64,000 nt of DNA from Chlorokybus atmophyticus (taxonomy: Eukaryota > Streptophyta > Chlorokybophyceae > Chlorokybales > Chlorokybaceae). The position numbers were made by a program, and so were the translations under genes. Shown in pieces: positions 11,566-26,000 of the stretch. The notes beneath the pieces are model-generated. The model saw only the letters and a program-made list of their open reading frames with translations, searched no databases and was not told the DNA's origin. The stretch is taken from contig RHPI01000277.1 of assembly GCA_009103225.1 (NCBI GenBank), positions 733,578 through 797,577 on the forward strand. The letters are read 5' to 3'. Position 1 is the first letter of the stretch, and each line of letters opens with the position of its first letter.

Positions 11566-13649
11566 GCACTACTTTCCCCCCTTTCCGGTGTTAATGCCGG
11601 GACCCCACCTTCTGCACCTCCGGCCCTTGCCATGTGCAACAAGCGCAATAGAAGAAAAGAGAGACACAACAACAAGCTGAGATGAGCTAACACCAGCAGC
11701 AGTTCGGATAGATAGACTTTACGCGCGATATATTGCCTCCTGTGGAGACGACCATACCAGAAACACTTACGTATGTAATATGCCATAGATAGCAGTGCCA
11801 GGACACAGCTGTATAAAGGCATCGCCCTTTTTGTCTCCCTTGTGTTGTTGGTTGCAACCCCCCTGTTGCTGAATGAGAACATTTATTTCTGGTTGATGGT
11901 CATTGACCATTGGTCACGTCACTGGCACACGTATCCTCCAGTGTGAAAGAACCATATTAAAAACTAGTAGCATGTGTTTATACCTGCTGAAACCCTGTTG
12001 CTAAATTCGTGGGAAGGAAGTTAGATCACCTTCCTTGTTGCTTCCTTCTTGTTGCTTAACAATGGTGCGTGTACACAAATGTTGGCGATGTTGGCTGCAT
12101 GCATGTGTGTAAACTGTGGTTGCAAACAACATGGCAACTGTGTTCATAACGAAATCGTACGTCAGCTTGCCAATGTCAAAGCACACACGTGCGTAGCTAA
12201 TGTGCGGCAGTACACAACGCTTACTTGCACGCTACATAGTCAATGCCAAACTACAGCTACGCAATGCATATATATAGTCACCAGTTTGCAAATGACACAC
12301 CAATGGCTAGATGAAGACTAACCAGCGCGTATGATATATATAATGTGCCGCATGCTGTGGCATAATGTACAACTGGGGCAAGTGTGCGTGGATGTTGCGG
12401 TAATGACAACAAAACAAATCTGGCCTTGATCAGCATAGATTTGATCCCCTTGTATGTGTCGACATGTGCGCGCGCGTGCGTGCGTGTGTGCGAGACAAGT
12501 GGGGGGGAAAGGATTGTTGCGTATTGATGCAGGAGCAAGGTGACGACACACAGCATGACATGATGTAAGTAGAGCAACAACAATCACTACATGAATACCC
12601 ACCTGAAACATGTGGACGTGGACCCAAGCAACGGTGAAGCAGCGACGGTGTGGATGTAAGGGGACGCATGACACATCAGGGCAGCACATGTACAAGAGCG
12701 TCCCAGAACGCCATCGACAGCTGCATGCACACACATGGTTGATGTTGTAGACAACAATGCACGACAACAACAGCAACGACAACAACAACGACGGCAGCCC
12801 AGCCACACGCGCATGGTGAGGAGGAGCCTTGGCGGCCACTTAGGCATACAACATATCCTCCCCTCCTCCGGTGCGCGTACGCGTGCATGTTTGCGTGTGT
12901 GTTTGCAAACAGCCACCCCACCATAAAGCCACCGAGGACCGAGTGTGATGAAGATGCAGCCGAGGCAGGCGGAGCATCAGAGTGAAGGGGGGGCTCCGGA
13001 CCCCCTACCGGAGACCTGCACAACATACCCACCCACCCACCCACCCACCTGCATGTGAACGAGGCCACAGCTTACTGTACTTCTCGTTGCCCTGTCGCTC
13101 ATCCTCTCCACCCTGCTGGGACCCTTCGGATTCTGCACACATTCACTGTACCCACCCATCATGATCACTCCTCTGAGGGTCACTCAACTCTACCCCCCCT
13201 TGCACACATGACGAGTCACTTCAAATCATATGCTCATAACAATTAGAGACTCTTGTACGGTACGCGATCCAACGTACGTACGGTGCTTGTACACCGTGCC
13301 ACTACCGCCACTATTAGCCACGTGGCAGCGGCGGCGGCGGCAGCGGCGGCAGCGGGCGTCACAGCCTAGCGTAGTAGCCACGTGTCACTCGCAACCCCAC
13401 GTGCTAGCAGAGCTTCAAAGCTTAGCTGTGAGCCGCCGTGCAAGTGCGCGTACCGGTACACTGTATACGCATTGGGGTGCAGTGCGTGAGCGTCCAATGC
13501 ACTGCACCCCGAGTGCATGGTTGTCTCCATGGTTGTGGACTAAGGTGATGGTGTAGCAACTAAGCTTAGCAAGTCGGATCATCACTAGTAACGTTTTGGG
13601 GTTGTCTCTCTGTCTTGTGTGGGGCACAAGTAACACTGGCCTTTTCCTG
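11566..13649. other. Intergenic region with simple repeats
   Basis: No exon chain supported on either strand. The stretch holds alternating CG/TG runs near 12465-12490, CAA/ACA trinucleotide runs near 12755-12800, an (ACCC)n tract at 13026-13048, a GGC/AGC run near 13326-13355, and the hairpin at 13474-13510. Open frames here are low-complexity translations of these repeats. Confidence 0.5.
13474..13510. repeat. Inverted repeat, 12-bp stem
   Basis: GGGGTGCAGTGC (13474-13485) and GCACTGCACCCC (13499-13510) are perfect reverse complements with a 13-base loop. It lies about 140 bases upstream of the GST start codon. Confidence 0.75.
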
Positions 13650-15616
13650 ATGGCGCCCCCCAGGCTGATCACCATTGGTGAGTGATGAAAGTGTCGCTTA
13701 TTGCATACATGCAACGAATATACTGGACCCAAACAATGTTGGATCTGCGTGTCATGCTTGCAGTTTTGGCACAATGGTTGTTGCTGACGCTGCACTGTGC
13801 GCGCGTGTCTGTGTACAGGGCCTTCTCATTACTGCGAAAAGGTACGACGTGTTTCTTTTTCACAAGCTGCAGCACTGTATGGATGCAATAAGAAATTCAG
13901 CATCGATGCACATGCCACACACGCGCATGCGCGCACACGCACACTGCTTTGTGGATGTGAGGCGAACTGCATTTTTCTCTCTGTTGCGTTGTCGATAAAT
14001 GTGTTTTATAGTCACATGTTGGGCACTTGACGTCCAACGGGACCACATTACTACACTGAATGATCAATTGACCAGGCAAGGTGGGCGCTTCAGCGCTATG
14101 GGATCGAGTTTGATGAACGCAAACACGTGCCCGTACTGCACTTCTTCTTCACCAAGTAAGTGGGTTCACAATGTCACACATACACACGCATAACAACGCA
14201 TGTTGTCGTTTCAAAAACAACAAACACAACAACAACAACAGAGGTTACGGGACAGGCAAGACATCGACGCCAAAGCTGGTGATAGACTCGAAGCACATTA
14301 TCGAAAATTCCACTGATATTCTTCGCTACGCCGATGATATCGGCTGCAAGCGTAAAGGCATCGGTATTGGCAACGTTGGCGATGCTAGAGGGCTGTTCCC
14401 TGCTGCCAAGAAATCAGATATCGACGAGCTGGGTAAGGATAAACGTTACCCGCGTGCGTGTGCGCGTGTGTGTGCGTGTGTGAGGTGATGTTGGTTGTGT
14501 TTCAGGTGATGAACTGAGCGAGTGTTGTGTTTGTGATGGTGCAGTGGGGTACTTTGACAAGGTGCTGGGAGTCCACGTGAGGCGCGTGATATACTGGCAC
14601 GTGCTCTTCACGCCACTGGCTTACGAGCTGTTGTCTGCAGGTGAGACACTGTACACACGCTGCATGCACAAACATGCCCTCATGCACGCATGGATTGTGT
14701 AAACAGACACATGTGCGCGCTCATGCACATGTCACCCACGCACACATTTATGCACGCCTAAGCATTACATGAATGTGTGTTTGTCATGACATGCAGGTGC
14801 CGGCTGCATGGAGAAGTTCTTCGCTCGCATCACATTCCCGCTGATCAGAAAAGCCATCGCAAAGGGGTTCAACCTCAACAAAGAGTCGTACGTGAGATCC
14901 AGAAAGGCCGTGGACGACGTTTTCACCAAGGTGTGAGTTTTGCCTTATGCCAGAAATAGAATTACGCACAATAACAGTGTGTACACGCGCACACACACTC
15001 ACAGTGGCAAACAAACAGACACGCGCACGCAAACATATCCACTTAGGTACGCACCAGACAACGCAGCAGACACGCAAACGCACGTACACAAGAACACGTG
15101 CACACACACATGCACACACGTCGCCACCCCCACCCACCCACCCACCCACGCACGCACGCACGCACGCACGGACGCACGGACGCACATGCGCGCACCAGTG
15201 TACATTGTTATGTTCCCCCTTAGGTGGCGGAGTTATTGGCCGACGGGAGAAAATACCTCACTGGCGACTCATTCACAGCCGCCGATTTGACATTCGCTTC
15301 GCTGGCAGCGGTCATATTCTATCCTGAAGAGTGAGTGAGTCCTTTCAGACCCACACTCCGACATGTGTACGACACACAACCAACTTCTCAATTGCACAAC
15401 AGATACGGTGCCGAGTTGCCACCGATAGAGAGGTTTCCCCACGGTGCCATTGCAGAGATCGAGCGATATCGCAACACACCCGCGGGAAAGGTGCGGAGAT
15501 TTGATGTGGGTTTGTGTGTGGTATACATGTTGATGTTGTTGTGCTGTGTTGTGCAGTTTGGGCTCCGCGTGTACAAAACGCATCGCCATGTTGTCCTCTC
15601 AAGTACGAAGGAGTAG
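13650..15616 (+). CDS. Glutathione S-transferase family protein
   Basis: Exons 13650-13677, 13819-13841, 14076-14155, 14242-14432, 14545-14640, 14797-14930, 15224-15330, 15403-15490 and 15557-15616 give 268 residues with continuous phase. The N-terminus MAPPRLITIGPSHYCEKARW is a typical thioredoxin-fold GST start: beta strand, then SHYC at the active-site turn, then the EKARWAL helix. STPKLVID is the cis-Pro strand, and ENSTDILRYAD is the usual glutathione-contacting S-x-D-I-L-RY segment. The alpha-helical C-terminal domain follows (GDSFTAADLTFASLAAV is the conserved N-capping region of the GST C domain). The first exons are tiny (28 and 23 bp). The expected role is conjugation of glutathione to electrophiles in the cytosol; the class is not assigned. 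Confidence 0.88.
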
Positions 15617-17022
15617 CACTGCTGAAAGCAGAAGACATACAACATAGATGTTGTGTAATAATTTGTATAGAATAATACAACAAAGGTGTTGCATGGTGTG
15701 ACAAGTATCGTCATCTTGTGTGGCTTATCCAGAACATCTCGGAATCATATATGCACACATTGCTGATGACAATTGTGTCCCGCGTGTACGCGCCTATGCA
15801 AATGCGTTGGTGCACACGCATGGGATAGCGGCTCCCAATCCTTCCAGACTGAACACTCTCCGTATACGAAGACAACCGCCTGCGCGGCGAGCAGCTGGCG
15901 AGTTCACTCCCAGCCAGCTCATGTCATTGTACTCGCTGTGGCTTTCGGTGCATGCTTGGCAATGACAGCATAATGCTATACCTGATAAGCGCTCATTCCA
16001 CAAACATGCTGTGTGTAGATGTTCAGAGTGTTCATCACACTTGTGGCCTGTAGGGTGTTGTACTCACTCTGGGGTTGGGACGCTTTCGGCTACATGGGTT
16101 TGCAAAGGCACATGCAGACTGTCAGTGCCATAGAAGGCACTTGAAAATCTGCATGTGCCTTTTATTGACTGTGAAGGAAGGGACTTCCTCCCCGTGCATA
16201 GCAAGGTTGGAGGTCGCCAAGCATTAGTCCTTCTCTGATGCACACCAACACGCACACAGAAGTGCCCGCATGCACGCACGCGCACGCACGTGTCCGTGCA
16301 CACAGCCAACCAAGTCAATGCACGCTACTCCCGCTCCCTTGGCTTTCAATGCTTGCAGACCTCCGCTAGATCGCCGCTAGATAGTCAAGCATTCAAGGTT
16401 GCAATCTTTGTGACCACCTTAGCTACACCGAGCTGCAATGCAGCTGCACCACTGACCCGTACTTGCGGGCTCGGACAACATTGTGTACCTGTATGCCTAC
16501 TTGTTTTGCGTGCTTGACGCCAGGTTTGAATATGTCGATGACTCGGACAACCTGTATATGCTCGTGTCAATGACGATAGCATAACCTCCAGCAGCTCCAT
16601 CACTGCACAGACCCCTTGATACGAGACAACAGGTAACATCAACTCCCACTGCTTGGGGGCGGCCACATCAGGGTGCAATGATTCACCTTGTTGCATGCGC
16701 AAGACCTTGAGAGGGCTGGTCAAGAAGATCTTCACCCAACGTGTCCAACGTATGTCATGTTGGACACGTCACGCTTGGGCTGAGCTGCAAGCATGACGCC
16801 ACCACCGTCAGTAAACATACAAGGCAACACAGCAGCATGTGGCGTTCTGCACAAATGTCAAGTCACATCGCCACAAGTACCTTGCAAGCGTGTGTTTTGG
16901 CCTGGAGACCATGCCGTGGTTGAGCTTGTTGCCGTGTACCAATGCTTGATGCGTGTTGCACTCACGGCGCTTCCAGCAAGTCACTCACAACTTTGAGATT
17001 CTGCACTCAAAACAGCAGGAGC
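15617..17022. other. Intergenic region between two convergent genes
   Basis: The 3' ends of the GST (+) and rotatin (-) genes face each other here. No exon chain is supported; short frames such as 15720-15965 and 16385-16735 have no recognisable motif or coherent splice context. The hairpin at 16104-16162 is inside. Confidence 0.5.
16104..16162. repeat. Inverted repeat, 15-bp stem
   Basis: AAAGGCACATGCAGA (16104-16118) is the exact reverse complement of TCTGCATGTGCCTTT (16148-16162), with a 29-base loop containing a further GTGCC/GGCAC pair. It sits in the gap between convergent genes. Confidence 0.8.
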
Positions 17023-20000
17023 TCAACACGATAAGAGAAGCAATGCAGATGCAGTTGCAAACACAAATGATGATGAGTAACAAGTCAGTGGGTGAATGTG
17101 CGGGCTCACATTCTCCGCCTGCTCGAGAAAGTTTCTCCAAATCTCCGGCAGCTGCTTCGCATCCGCTGCCTCCTTTTCGTTTAATTCACGCGCGGATGCG
17201 ACGGCAGATTGTGCGTGCATGGACTTTAGGCTTGCTTTGACCTGAGAGTGGGCGAGCAGTTTTGCGTGTAATCTCAAGCTACAGCTGTGCGTGCTTACTG
17301 AGTCAGTGTTATAAACTGGCAACTGTTGGAAACGTGGTGCTGGATGCAGGCATGCCCAACATGCGCGCACGTGTGCACACACGCGCGCNNNNNNNNNNNN
17401 NNNNNNNNNNNNNNNNNNNNNNNNNNNNNNNNNNNNNNNNNNNNNNNNNNNNNNNNNNNNNNNNNNNNNNNNNNNNNNNNNNNNNNNNNNNNNNNNNNNN
17501 NNNNNNNNNNNNNNNNNNNNNNNNNNNNNNNNNNNNNNNNNNNNNNNNNNNNNNNNNNNNNNNNNNNNNNNNNNNNNNNNNNNNNNNNNNNNNNNNNNNN
17601 NNNNNNNNNNNNNNNNNNNNNNNNNNNNNNNNNNNNNNNNNNNNNNNNNNNNNNNNNNNNNNNNNNNNNNNNNNNNNNNNNNNNNNNNNNNNNNNNNNNN
17701 NNNNNNNNNNNNNNNNNNNNNNNNNNNNNNNNNNNNNNNNNNNNNNNNNNNNNNNNNNNNNNNNNNNNNNNNNNNNNNNNNNNNNNNNNNNNNNNNNNNN
17801 NNNNNNNNNNNNNNNNNNNNNNNNNNNNNNNNNNNNNNNNNNNNGGGGGCTCAATGTCACACCTTTTCTCCTTTGTACGTAAGCGCCCAAAGCGCAGAGG
17901 ATGCATACGCTCGTGCTTCTGCATCCTGTCGTAAGCTGCCACCCAGGCAAAGGGGATATGTACGATACATTGTATTGGAATAATTGAGACTCGCCATTGA
18001 GCAACTACTGAGACATAGGGCCTTATGCGTGATGCTAACAATGCAATGTCAATGGGAAAAAACTCAATCTAACCAAGGCAAAACGGTTACCTGTCCAGTA
18101 GCAGCGGAAGCGCGCGGTCGTTGCATACGAAATGCGTCTTATTTTCGTGTGCAAAGCACAAGTTGCGCAACTGCGGCACAACAATACATGTTACATGTGT
18201 CGCATACGTATACGAGTGTGCACACGAGCACACACACATCGATGCGTGCTTTGATGTGCACAGATGCTTCCCAATACTAATCCGAGAGAGAATCTCACCA
18301 GCAGCAAAGCAAGCACTGGTGCATGTCCAGGGCCACCATTCTCAACAACGTCCAGGATCTGCATGCACAAGAACAGTCAAGTGAGGATCACATGCATGCG
18401 TGAATGAGCAATACTTTAGGCTAAAACGAATATGTGTGCGCGTAAACATGCGCACCTGGTCAAAGCAGCCTGCTAGGGTCAAAGACTTGGTGATGAAGCG
18501 CTGGCCTTCTGGTGAGCCGGCCACATTGATGAAGAAGCGCAGGATGACCTCCTACACATGCACCACAACACATCCTGTGAACGGGACTGCCAAACCACAA
18601 CACAACCTTGCTCAAATGAATATGGTCCGTTGCAGAAAGCCCATACCTGCTGCGCGGTGCACTTCTTCTGATAGTACCCTTGCAAAAGCCTCAGACTGTC
18701 CCGCATGACATTCGTGCGCAAAAGCACCGCCAAAGACTCCACCCCAGTCGCCAGCACCTGGCATAGAGTGCACATGTTTGAGCATTGTGCACATTGTATA
18801 GTACGTGTGCTGGCACATTCTTGTATGTGTCTGTACACATACAACTTATGTGTACAGATACAACAGTAACTGTACAAACACATGCTTTCATGTGTCTGTA
18901 CACTTACTGTACAGACAGAGATTGTGCAGCGTGTGTACAAATGTGCTTGTACGAAGTGTGTTTGTACACACGCTGTACCAAGACATGCGTACACATTGTC
19001 TGTACAGCATCAGACACACATAAACAAACTCCACACTCCCCACCTGCAGTATCCCGTACACCATCCGCATCCCCTTGACGTCCAAGTCCGGCCTCGCCGC
19101 CAGCTTCACGATGCCGGCGAGCAGGTGGCGGCGGGGGTTGTGGCCGACGTCGGCGTCGGAGACGAAGGCGCGCTTGGAGGTGGGAGAACGGGCGAGGAGG
19201 GTGGAGAGCAGACCGAGGACCTGTAGGTGCAGTGTGTGTGCGTGTGCGTGGGTATGTGCAAAGACGTACACACACACATGTCATTGCACTTGTAGATGTC
19301 TTGCTACAGATGGTACAGATGCACGCATACACATGCAACTGTTTGTATACATGCGTGTGTGTGCATGTGCATGTGCGTGTGTACGTTTGTATCGAAGGCA
19401 CGTGCATATGGGTCGGTGTGCATGCAAGCGCATGCATACGTGTTGGGGTGTGCGTGGGTGTTTCCAGTGTGGGTATGTGTTTGTGTGTGCTTGCGTGCAC
19501 GCGCAGGCCTGGCCATTACTGCTGTGCAGTATACAAAGAGCAGCTGTGCCAACAACACCTTACCTCATGCATGAGGGCTTCATCGATCATGCACGTTGGC
19601 CACAGCGAGAGCATGAGAGCCGTAACGCCAGCGTCCAAAGCAGCTTGCTTTGCCGCATCAACTGCCGAACCCATGTGCTGATCCTCATCAGACTGGCCAC
19701 CACCATATGCAGCATGCTTGACCTGCATGTGTGCAAACAGTCTGATACAAGTTTATGTATTCCAACATAACCATACAAAAGAGATGCATTCAACCATACC
19801 AGAGTCAGACACATCAGGAGTTCTTCTCTCAACATGTTATGCTCCTTCTCGCCGAGCTTTCTGTTGTTGTTAGCCTCTTCGCTCTTGTCTTGCAACAGCT
19901 TGCTGCCTCCCTTTGGTTTGTGGTGGTCGGTTTTGCGTTCCTTGACAGTCAAACGCAGGCTCTCGCTGACAAGCAATGCCCGACAGGTCTCTGCAGCCTT

Positions 20001-23000
20001 CAGCTGGGATGGTATCAACTTTGCCTCGACCGCGTAGCGCTTCGCCCCAGAGCTGCGTGGCACATGAGTGAGATGTGTGCGCGCGCGCGTGTATACATGC
20101 AGATCATCCGTGTCAGACATCTGTACTTGTGCTTACATGCATGTGCGTGTATGCGCGCGTGTGCATGCGCTTACAGATGCATACGCATGCGTGTGTGCAC
20201 GAGTCTGTGTGTGGCACATACATGTAGGCACTACTATTCAGACTGGTCTCTCTACCTGTAGGCAAGGAGGTTCCTGAGTGCGCATCCGCAGACGGTGCGA
20301 TCAGTGGCCAGGCGTGCCAGTGCACTCTCTTCTCCATCAGAACCCTGCTGCAGGTGCCGTGTCTTCGCGGACGCGAGGGCGCTGCGGCTGTGTAGCTCCA
20401 CGTGCAATGCCAACAACCCCTCACACACCTGCGCAGCAGCCGACATCTCAACATGTTGCAAGCATCAACAGCTCTTCTACAGATTATGGCAACTCACACA
20501 ACTCACGCACATGCGCGCGCGCGCACACATCACTACCTTAGCTCCAGCATCGGAGCGTTTACTATCAGGGCTGTCGCCATTGTTTGAGGTAGCCTCACCA
20601 CTATGCAACACGGCCTTCGCTACGTCCACATCTTGCATGAGTGCGCCAACGAGCCGCGCACACGCCATCTTGACGGCATGCGGCGTGCTCGCTTCAGCAC
20701 TCATCACGCGCGCAATATCACGCAACAATGCGGTTGGGAGCTTCCCACCATCTTCCCTCCCGTCCGCGACTTGCGCCACCAATCGATCGTTGCTCAGCAA
20801 ATTGGCCGCTGCGCCCGCGAGCTTCTCGAGGGCGTACGCGCGGAGGAGTCGGGAAGTGGGGTTGAGGTGGGGTAGGGATTGGTTGGAGCACGCGCAGAAG
20901 GCGAGGCATAAGGCGCTGAGAGTGGGGAATGGAAGAGATGGATGCCATTCTTGCAGCTTGCCAAAGTGATGGAGAACAGCAGTCTGCCGAACAGTGAATG
21001 GTTGTTGTTGCTGTGCAGTTATGGTGTAGTCACAGGGGGGAAGTTGTCAGGCAAAGATGGGAGCACGGTCCCAAAGGTGCTTACCAAGTCTGCGAGGTTG
21101 CCCAATGTTGCACATCCATCTGCGCATGTGAGGAAAGCATCTGCACAAGGACTATGCATCAGCACCAAGGCAAGTCCTACCAACAGGCTGCAACAGCATG
21201 ATGGAGGTCGCTGCTGCCTGTGCTGCGCATGATACCATTCGGTACATTTCATGCGTGCGTGCGCACGATGTGCGTGTGCGTCCTCATGTATATGCAAGCA
21301 TGTGCACGCACATGCCTGCATGCACTCGTACATGCACTTGTGCATGTGTGCATGTGCGTACATGCGTGCGTGCGTGTGCTTGTGTGCATGTGTATTGCTG
21401 CAGTCGCATGAGCTACGCTTGTCACCGCACACCTGTTGTAGACCCCATCACTTCAACAATGTTCTTAAACGCCTTTGCATCCGCCAGCAGCTCCTTCCCC
21501 GCCTGCACATCCCTAACCACCGTGTGCAGCAGCATCGCCGACACCGCCCTCATAAACCCTTTGTCTCCACCTCCACCTCGCAATCCCGCCACCTGCTTCG
21601 CCAGTCGCGGCCAGAAGGCGTACCTCCTCATCAACTGCGCGGTGGAGAAGTCATCTGTTAGCTGAGATGTGTTGTTGAAGGAGCAGGCGGAGATGAGGAA
21701 GCGGAGGGATGAGGTGCGGACGGCGGAACACTCGATGGCGGGGGCGAGAATGGTCTGAACCATGATCTCGGCAACCTCGGGCCAGGCCTGTATGTAGTAA
21801 GGCATGCATCAGGTGTATGGTTGAAGCTGGAAACATGCGAGAAGTGCAGTACACACAGGCGCACAGCCACACACTGGCGCACACTGCACTTGTGTGTGAC
21901 TGTGTGTGCCAGTGTGCATGCATGTAGTTGTGTTCGTGGGTACTTGTATGCGAGGTTGTACATGCACATGTGCGCGCATGAGTGTGCGCAGGCGTATCAA
22001 CATGCGAAAAATGCAGTACCAGCTTGCACATGTGTGCATGTGCAAGCCGTGTGTACTGCATACGTGCGTGCATGAGTGTGTGCACGTGCATGCGCCCATA
22101 CGCGCTTGTGTGCGTGTGTACATGAATATGCATGCATCTGTACATGCACGAGTGTGTACACGCGTTCTTACAACCACTCACTCGCGCTTTGTGTCGTGCA
22201 CAGAAGCACGTACGCAAGAGTACTTATCAGCACTCACCTGCGCAAGCATGCGCCGCGTCTCCTTGGCGCGCGGATCAGCCAGTTCAGCCACGATCCCCAA
22301 GGAAGCTGCGCGGATAGTGGACTCCGGGTCGCGGGCGAGGCGTGCCAACCAGAATGTTGTTGCACCTGCTGCCGCCCAGGGAGCCTGCCAGGTGGCGGGG
22401 GGCAGGGTAGACACCGCGGTGCGAATAAATGTCATCGCCTGAGGGAGGGAGATAATGTTTGTGTATGTTGCGTGCGTGTGTATGCGCATGTGCGTGCGCG
22501 CATAAGAATGGCTGTTCATGCGTATGCGTGTATAACAGGTAACATTTGTTATTGGCGTGTATGGCTAAGTGTGTGTGTGTGCATTCGTGCGTGACTGCAT
22601 GTGCGTCCGCGTGCGCGCATTCGTGCATGCGTACACTTCTGAGCAAAGCAATGGAGAGTTTGAAGCTCAGCTAACTTGTGTACCTCCCGCAACACCCCTC
22701 TGCCACGGCACACCCACGCCGCCTCGTCCTTGACCCGCATGCTCGCAATGACGATCCCGATGACGGGCGTGACGAGCGCCCCCAGCGCGACGATAAGGCC
22801 CTCTGCCTGCGCGCGGGGCTTGCGCATGGCAGCCGAGCGAACGAGGGCGATGAGGACTTGCAAGATCGAATGGAGGTGTGGAGATGGGGAGGAGGAGGAT
22901 AGGTGGGTGGTTAGAACGTTGACTAAAGACGGTTCCTGCGCGTATAGGATATGTTGTAGCACAAGGTAAGGTGAGTGATCTTTAAGCTTACGTCGTGTTT

Positions 23001-26000
23001 GCGCGCGAAGCAGTACTGACATACTTGCAGTGACATGGATAACAGATCGACTTCAAGACTGCCTTCTTCTATTTTCCCCATGATGCACCTCACTAACACC
23101 AGTGCTTGCTGCGTGAGCACGCCGCCCTTGCCGACAGCTGCACACAATCACACCGCAAAGGGATCAATGTGTGTATGGCATGGACGGCATGCTTGTTACA
23201 CAAAGTGTTTACCATCTGGCAGGGCTGGCAGAACAACATTGAGAACGGCCGCGAGGTGTGCGTGTTGAGGGTTGCCGGCGTCGATCACGATGGACAGTAA
23301 GGCAAACGCCTGCGACAATTGAGGTTCAGTTGTGACACACGCACGCACACACGCACGCGCGCACGCGCGCACGCACGCACTTATCTACATTCCAGTCCAG
23401 ACCTCGGGCAATAGGACTTGAGTATCGTCGTTGTCACCGCTGCCGGGCTGCATGGATAGGCAACATTGGAGCGCCTGCCGCCAGTCTGATGATTCCATCA
23501 ACAGGACTGGCACCCACTGCTAACAAACAACACGACAACCACAATCAGGACTTTACACAACCTGCGTACTTGCTACACAAGCATCAGCCTCTCTCAGCAA
23601 ACAACTCAGCTTTTCATTGCGACACTCACCTCAGGAAACTGTGCCAAGCGCGTGTGCAGCAGACGAGCAGCCGCAACGCGATCAGAGCCGCTCTGCCCAT
23701 GCCAGAAACACAATATGTGAGTCGATAACAAGCACACCACAGAAACATCATCATCGCACACAGTAATTTCGCATTTCCCTCACCTTGGCTGCGCGAATGC
23801 AATCAAGGCCATCTGCTACTGCCATGGGCGCGTATATCTGGCGTAGTGCCCCGTACAAAGCCATGCAGCCGGCCTCCTCAAGCCGCTGCAGTACAGCTGG
23901 CATGCCATCTGTGATCACACATTTGCATGAGAGACAACAGCCATGAGAGCACGTGTGCGTGAGAAAGTTACTCACCATGCAGCTGCTCCCGTGCGTCCAA
24001 CAAGCTCTTGACACTCAACGTGTTGCCCACATCATCATCCTCAAGCGCAGCATCAACGACAACAACAGCTCGGCAGTCGGAAGGGAATCTGTAACACGCT
24101 GCAAACGGCGCGGGCACGAGCAACATCATCTCCTTCACAGCCTTCTTCGAGGCTGCTGTGTTGTTTACAGACTCCTCAAGCCCCGTAAACAACACGCGCG
24201 CCAGCAGAGTGGCCACAGCTTGTCTCACGCCTTCGCTCGGATGCACAATCAGCGGCAGCCACGGTTCAACCCCACTCTCACACACGTCCACATTTCTTGC
24301 AACAAGCTGCTCCAACAACTTCACGCAGTCCATGTTGAGTTCTATACACTCTGATGTGTTGCCCCACGCTTCGCTCTGAGCCGCCCAACACGCCAGCTGT
24401 GATGTCAAACCCACAACGACGCTTTGCTTTATCGCACTATCTTCCATGTCCCGAGCGCATAGCGACAGCTGTTCAAGAGCCGAACGCCGTATGATGGCAT
24501 CGGTCTCTTTCGACAAGAAAGTCCTGAGCATTGCAGGCACGTCGCGCTGGTCAATGATGCACGGATCGGTGATGTTGTTGGTGTTGTTGATGGAAGAGAT
24601 GAGTGCATGGTTTGAGGCGGCTTCGCTCAGGCAGTGTCCGAATGGATCAGAGAGTTGGGTTCTCGTCCAGTCGATGATGGAAGCGTTCTCCAGTGCGTGC
24701 TCACGGGCCTGGACTATGAACGGGTACCTAGAGGTGTGCAGGTGTGTGTGTGTGTGTGTGCGCACGCGTGCGCGCGTGTGTACATGCATGTACACCTGTG
24801 CATATACATACCAGCATGCGCGCACGCATGTACGCATGCAGGCAGGCACAAGCTCTTGAACACTCGTAACACTCATATACATGCCAGCGTGTGTGTGCAA
24901 CCCAGTGCGCAAACATGCATGTGAGCGTGCATGCTTGCGCGCGCATCTAAGAGTATGTATACGCGTGCACGTGTGTGTGGTAGTGTATGTGTACCTGGAA
25001 CTGAGTTCCTGCATGGCATTCATCCGATGCACGCGGCTAGCTCGAAACAGCCCTCTTAGCATCGCGGCCATCCGGTGCCACGCCGTCACTGTCACTCCAT
25101 CTCCGTCGGTCGACGTGCGCAACGCTCTCGTCAACAGCGCCGCCGACGCCGCGAGTGCGGGCGAGGAGAGTCTCCCGCCGTTGGCCAGAGCGCACTCGAC
25201 CCACGGTAGCCAGTGAACCAGATCGCCCTTCGCGCGCGACTCGGATGGCGTGGACTCAACCACCCACAGGACCAGCTGTCCAGCAAGCTGTGTGCACAAT
25301 CCCTCAACAACTTTGTTACTAGGAGAACAATCTCATATCAACGGTTCTCATGCAACTGTGTGCAACAGTACGCACCATGCTGCACAACAGATGAGAGCAG
25401 GTGTATCATGTTGGGTTGACCACAGGTCTCAATAAAGCGCAAACATGGCACATACCAACATGATGGATACTACGTTCTGCAATGCACACAAACCACAACT
25501 GCATTGCACCTACCAGCTGCGTATCAGCCTTCTGGATGCCACGCCGCAGCAGCTCGTGTGCTACTGGTGTGTCCGACAGCAGCACCACAAGCATGGGAAG
25601 CGCTGTTGCCTTTGTTAATACTCCTTCACTTTCTGTCACGTCCACCAGCACGCGATAGGCTGCCTTGCGGATATCCCTCGCCGGGCGCGATATCAACTTG
25701 CGATACCAAGTGTATGTCAAAGCCAGTAGCGAAAAGAAGCCTGAATTAACACAAACCACACATGCTTCTCACCTGCAATGTTAGGCTTGCAACGGTGTTC
25801 ACATTTGCGCTGCTTGCATTCTCATCAACGCCGGCGCTTGTCAACAACAGAGTCAGAGCCGTGTGCAACAACTTTGCGCACACGCCGGCGTCCTGACTGT
25901 GCTGCACGTGTCCCGCGGCATCGGCCAGCAGGTTGAGTGCGTTCGCTCTGGCATCAATGTCATCAAAAGCAGCAGCATTTGATGCGGCGTCGAGTGCTCT

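Noticed and set aside
14784-15327. Cys/Val/Arg-rich and Thr/His-rich frames of more than 100 codons on both strands
   Set aside because: Shadow frames across a GST intron made of CACACGCACG repeats.
15720-15965. Frame of 81 codons downstream of the GST gene
   Set aside because: No motif, no start or splice context linked to a neighbour; likely chance or untranslated sequence.
16525-16735. Frames around 16.5-16.7 kb, including one reading FEYVDDSDNLYMLVSM
   Set aside because: Looked exon-like, but no acceptor/donor pair or phase-compatible partner could be found between the convergent genes.
24728-24994. Long minus-strand frame that appears to run through 24995-24727 as one exon of a 443-residue protein
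   Set aside because: The middle consists of low-complexity Thr/His/Arg translation of a CACACGCA tract and is bounded by a good donor and acceptor in phase; it is an intron of rotatin.
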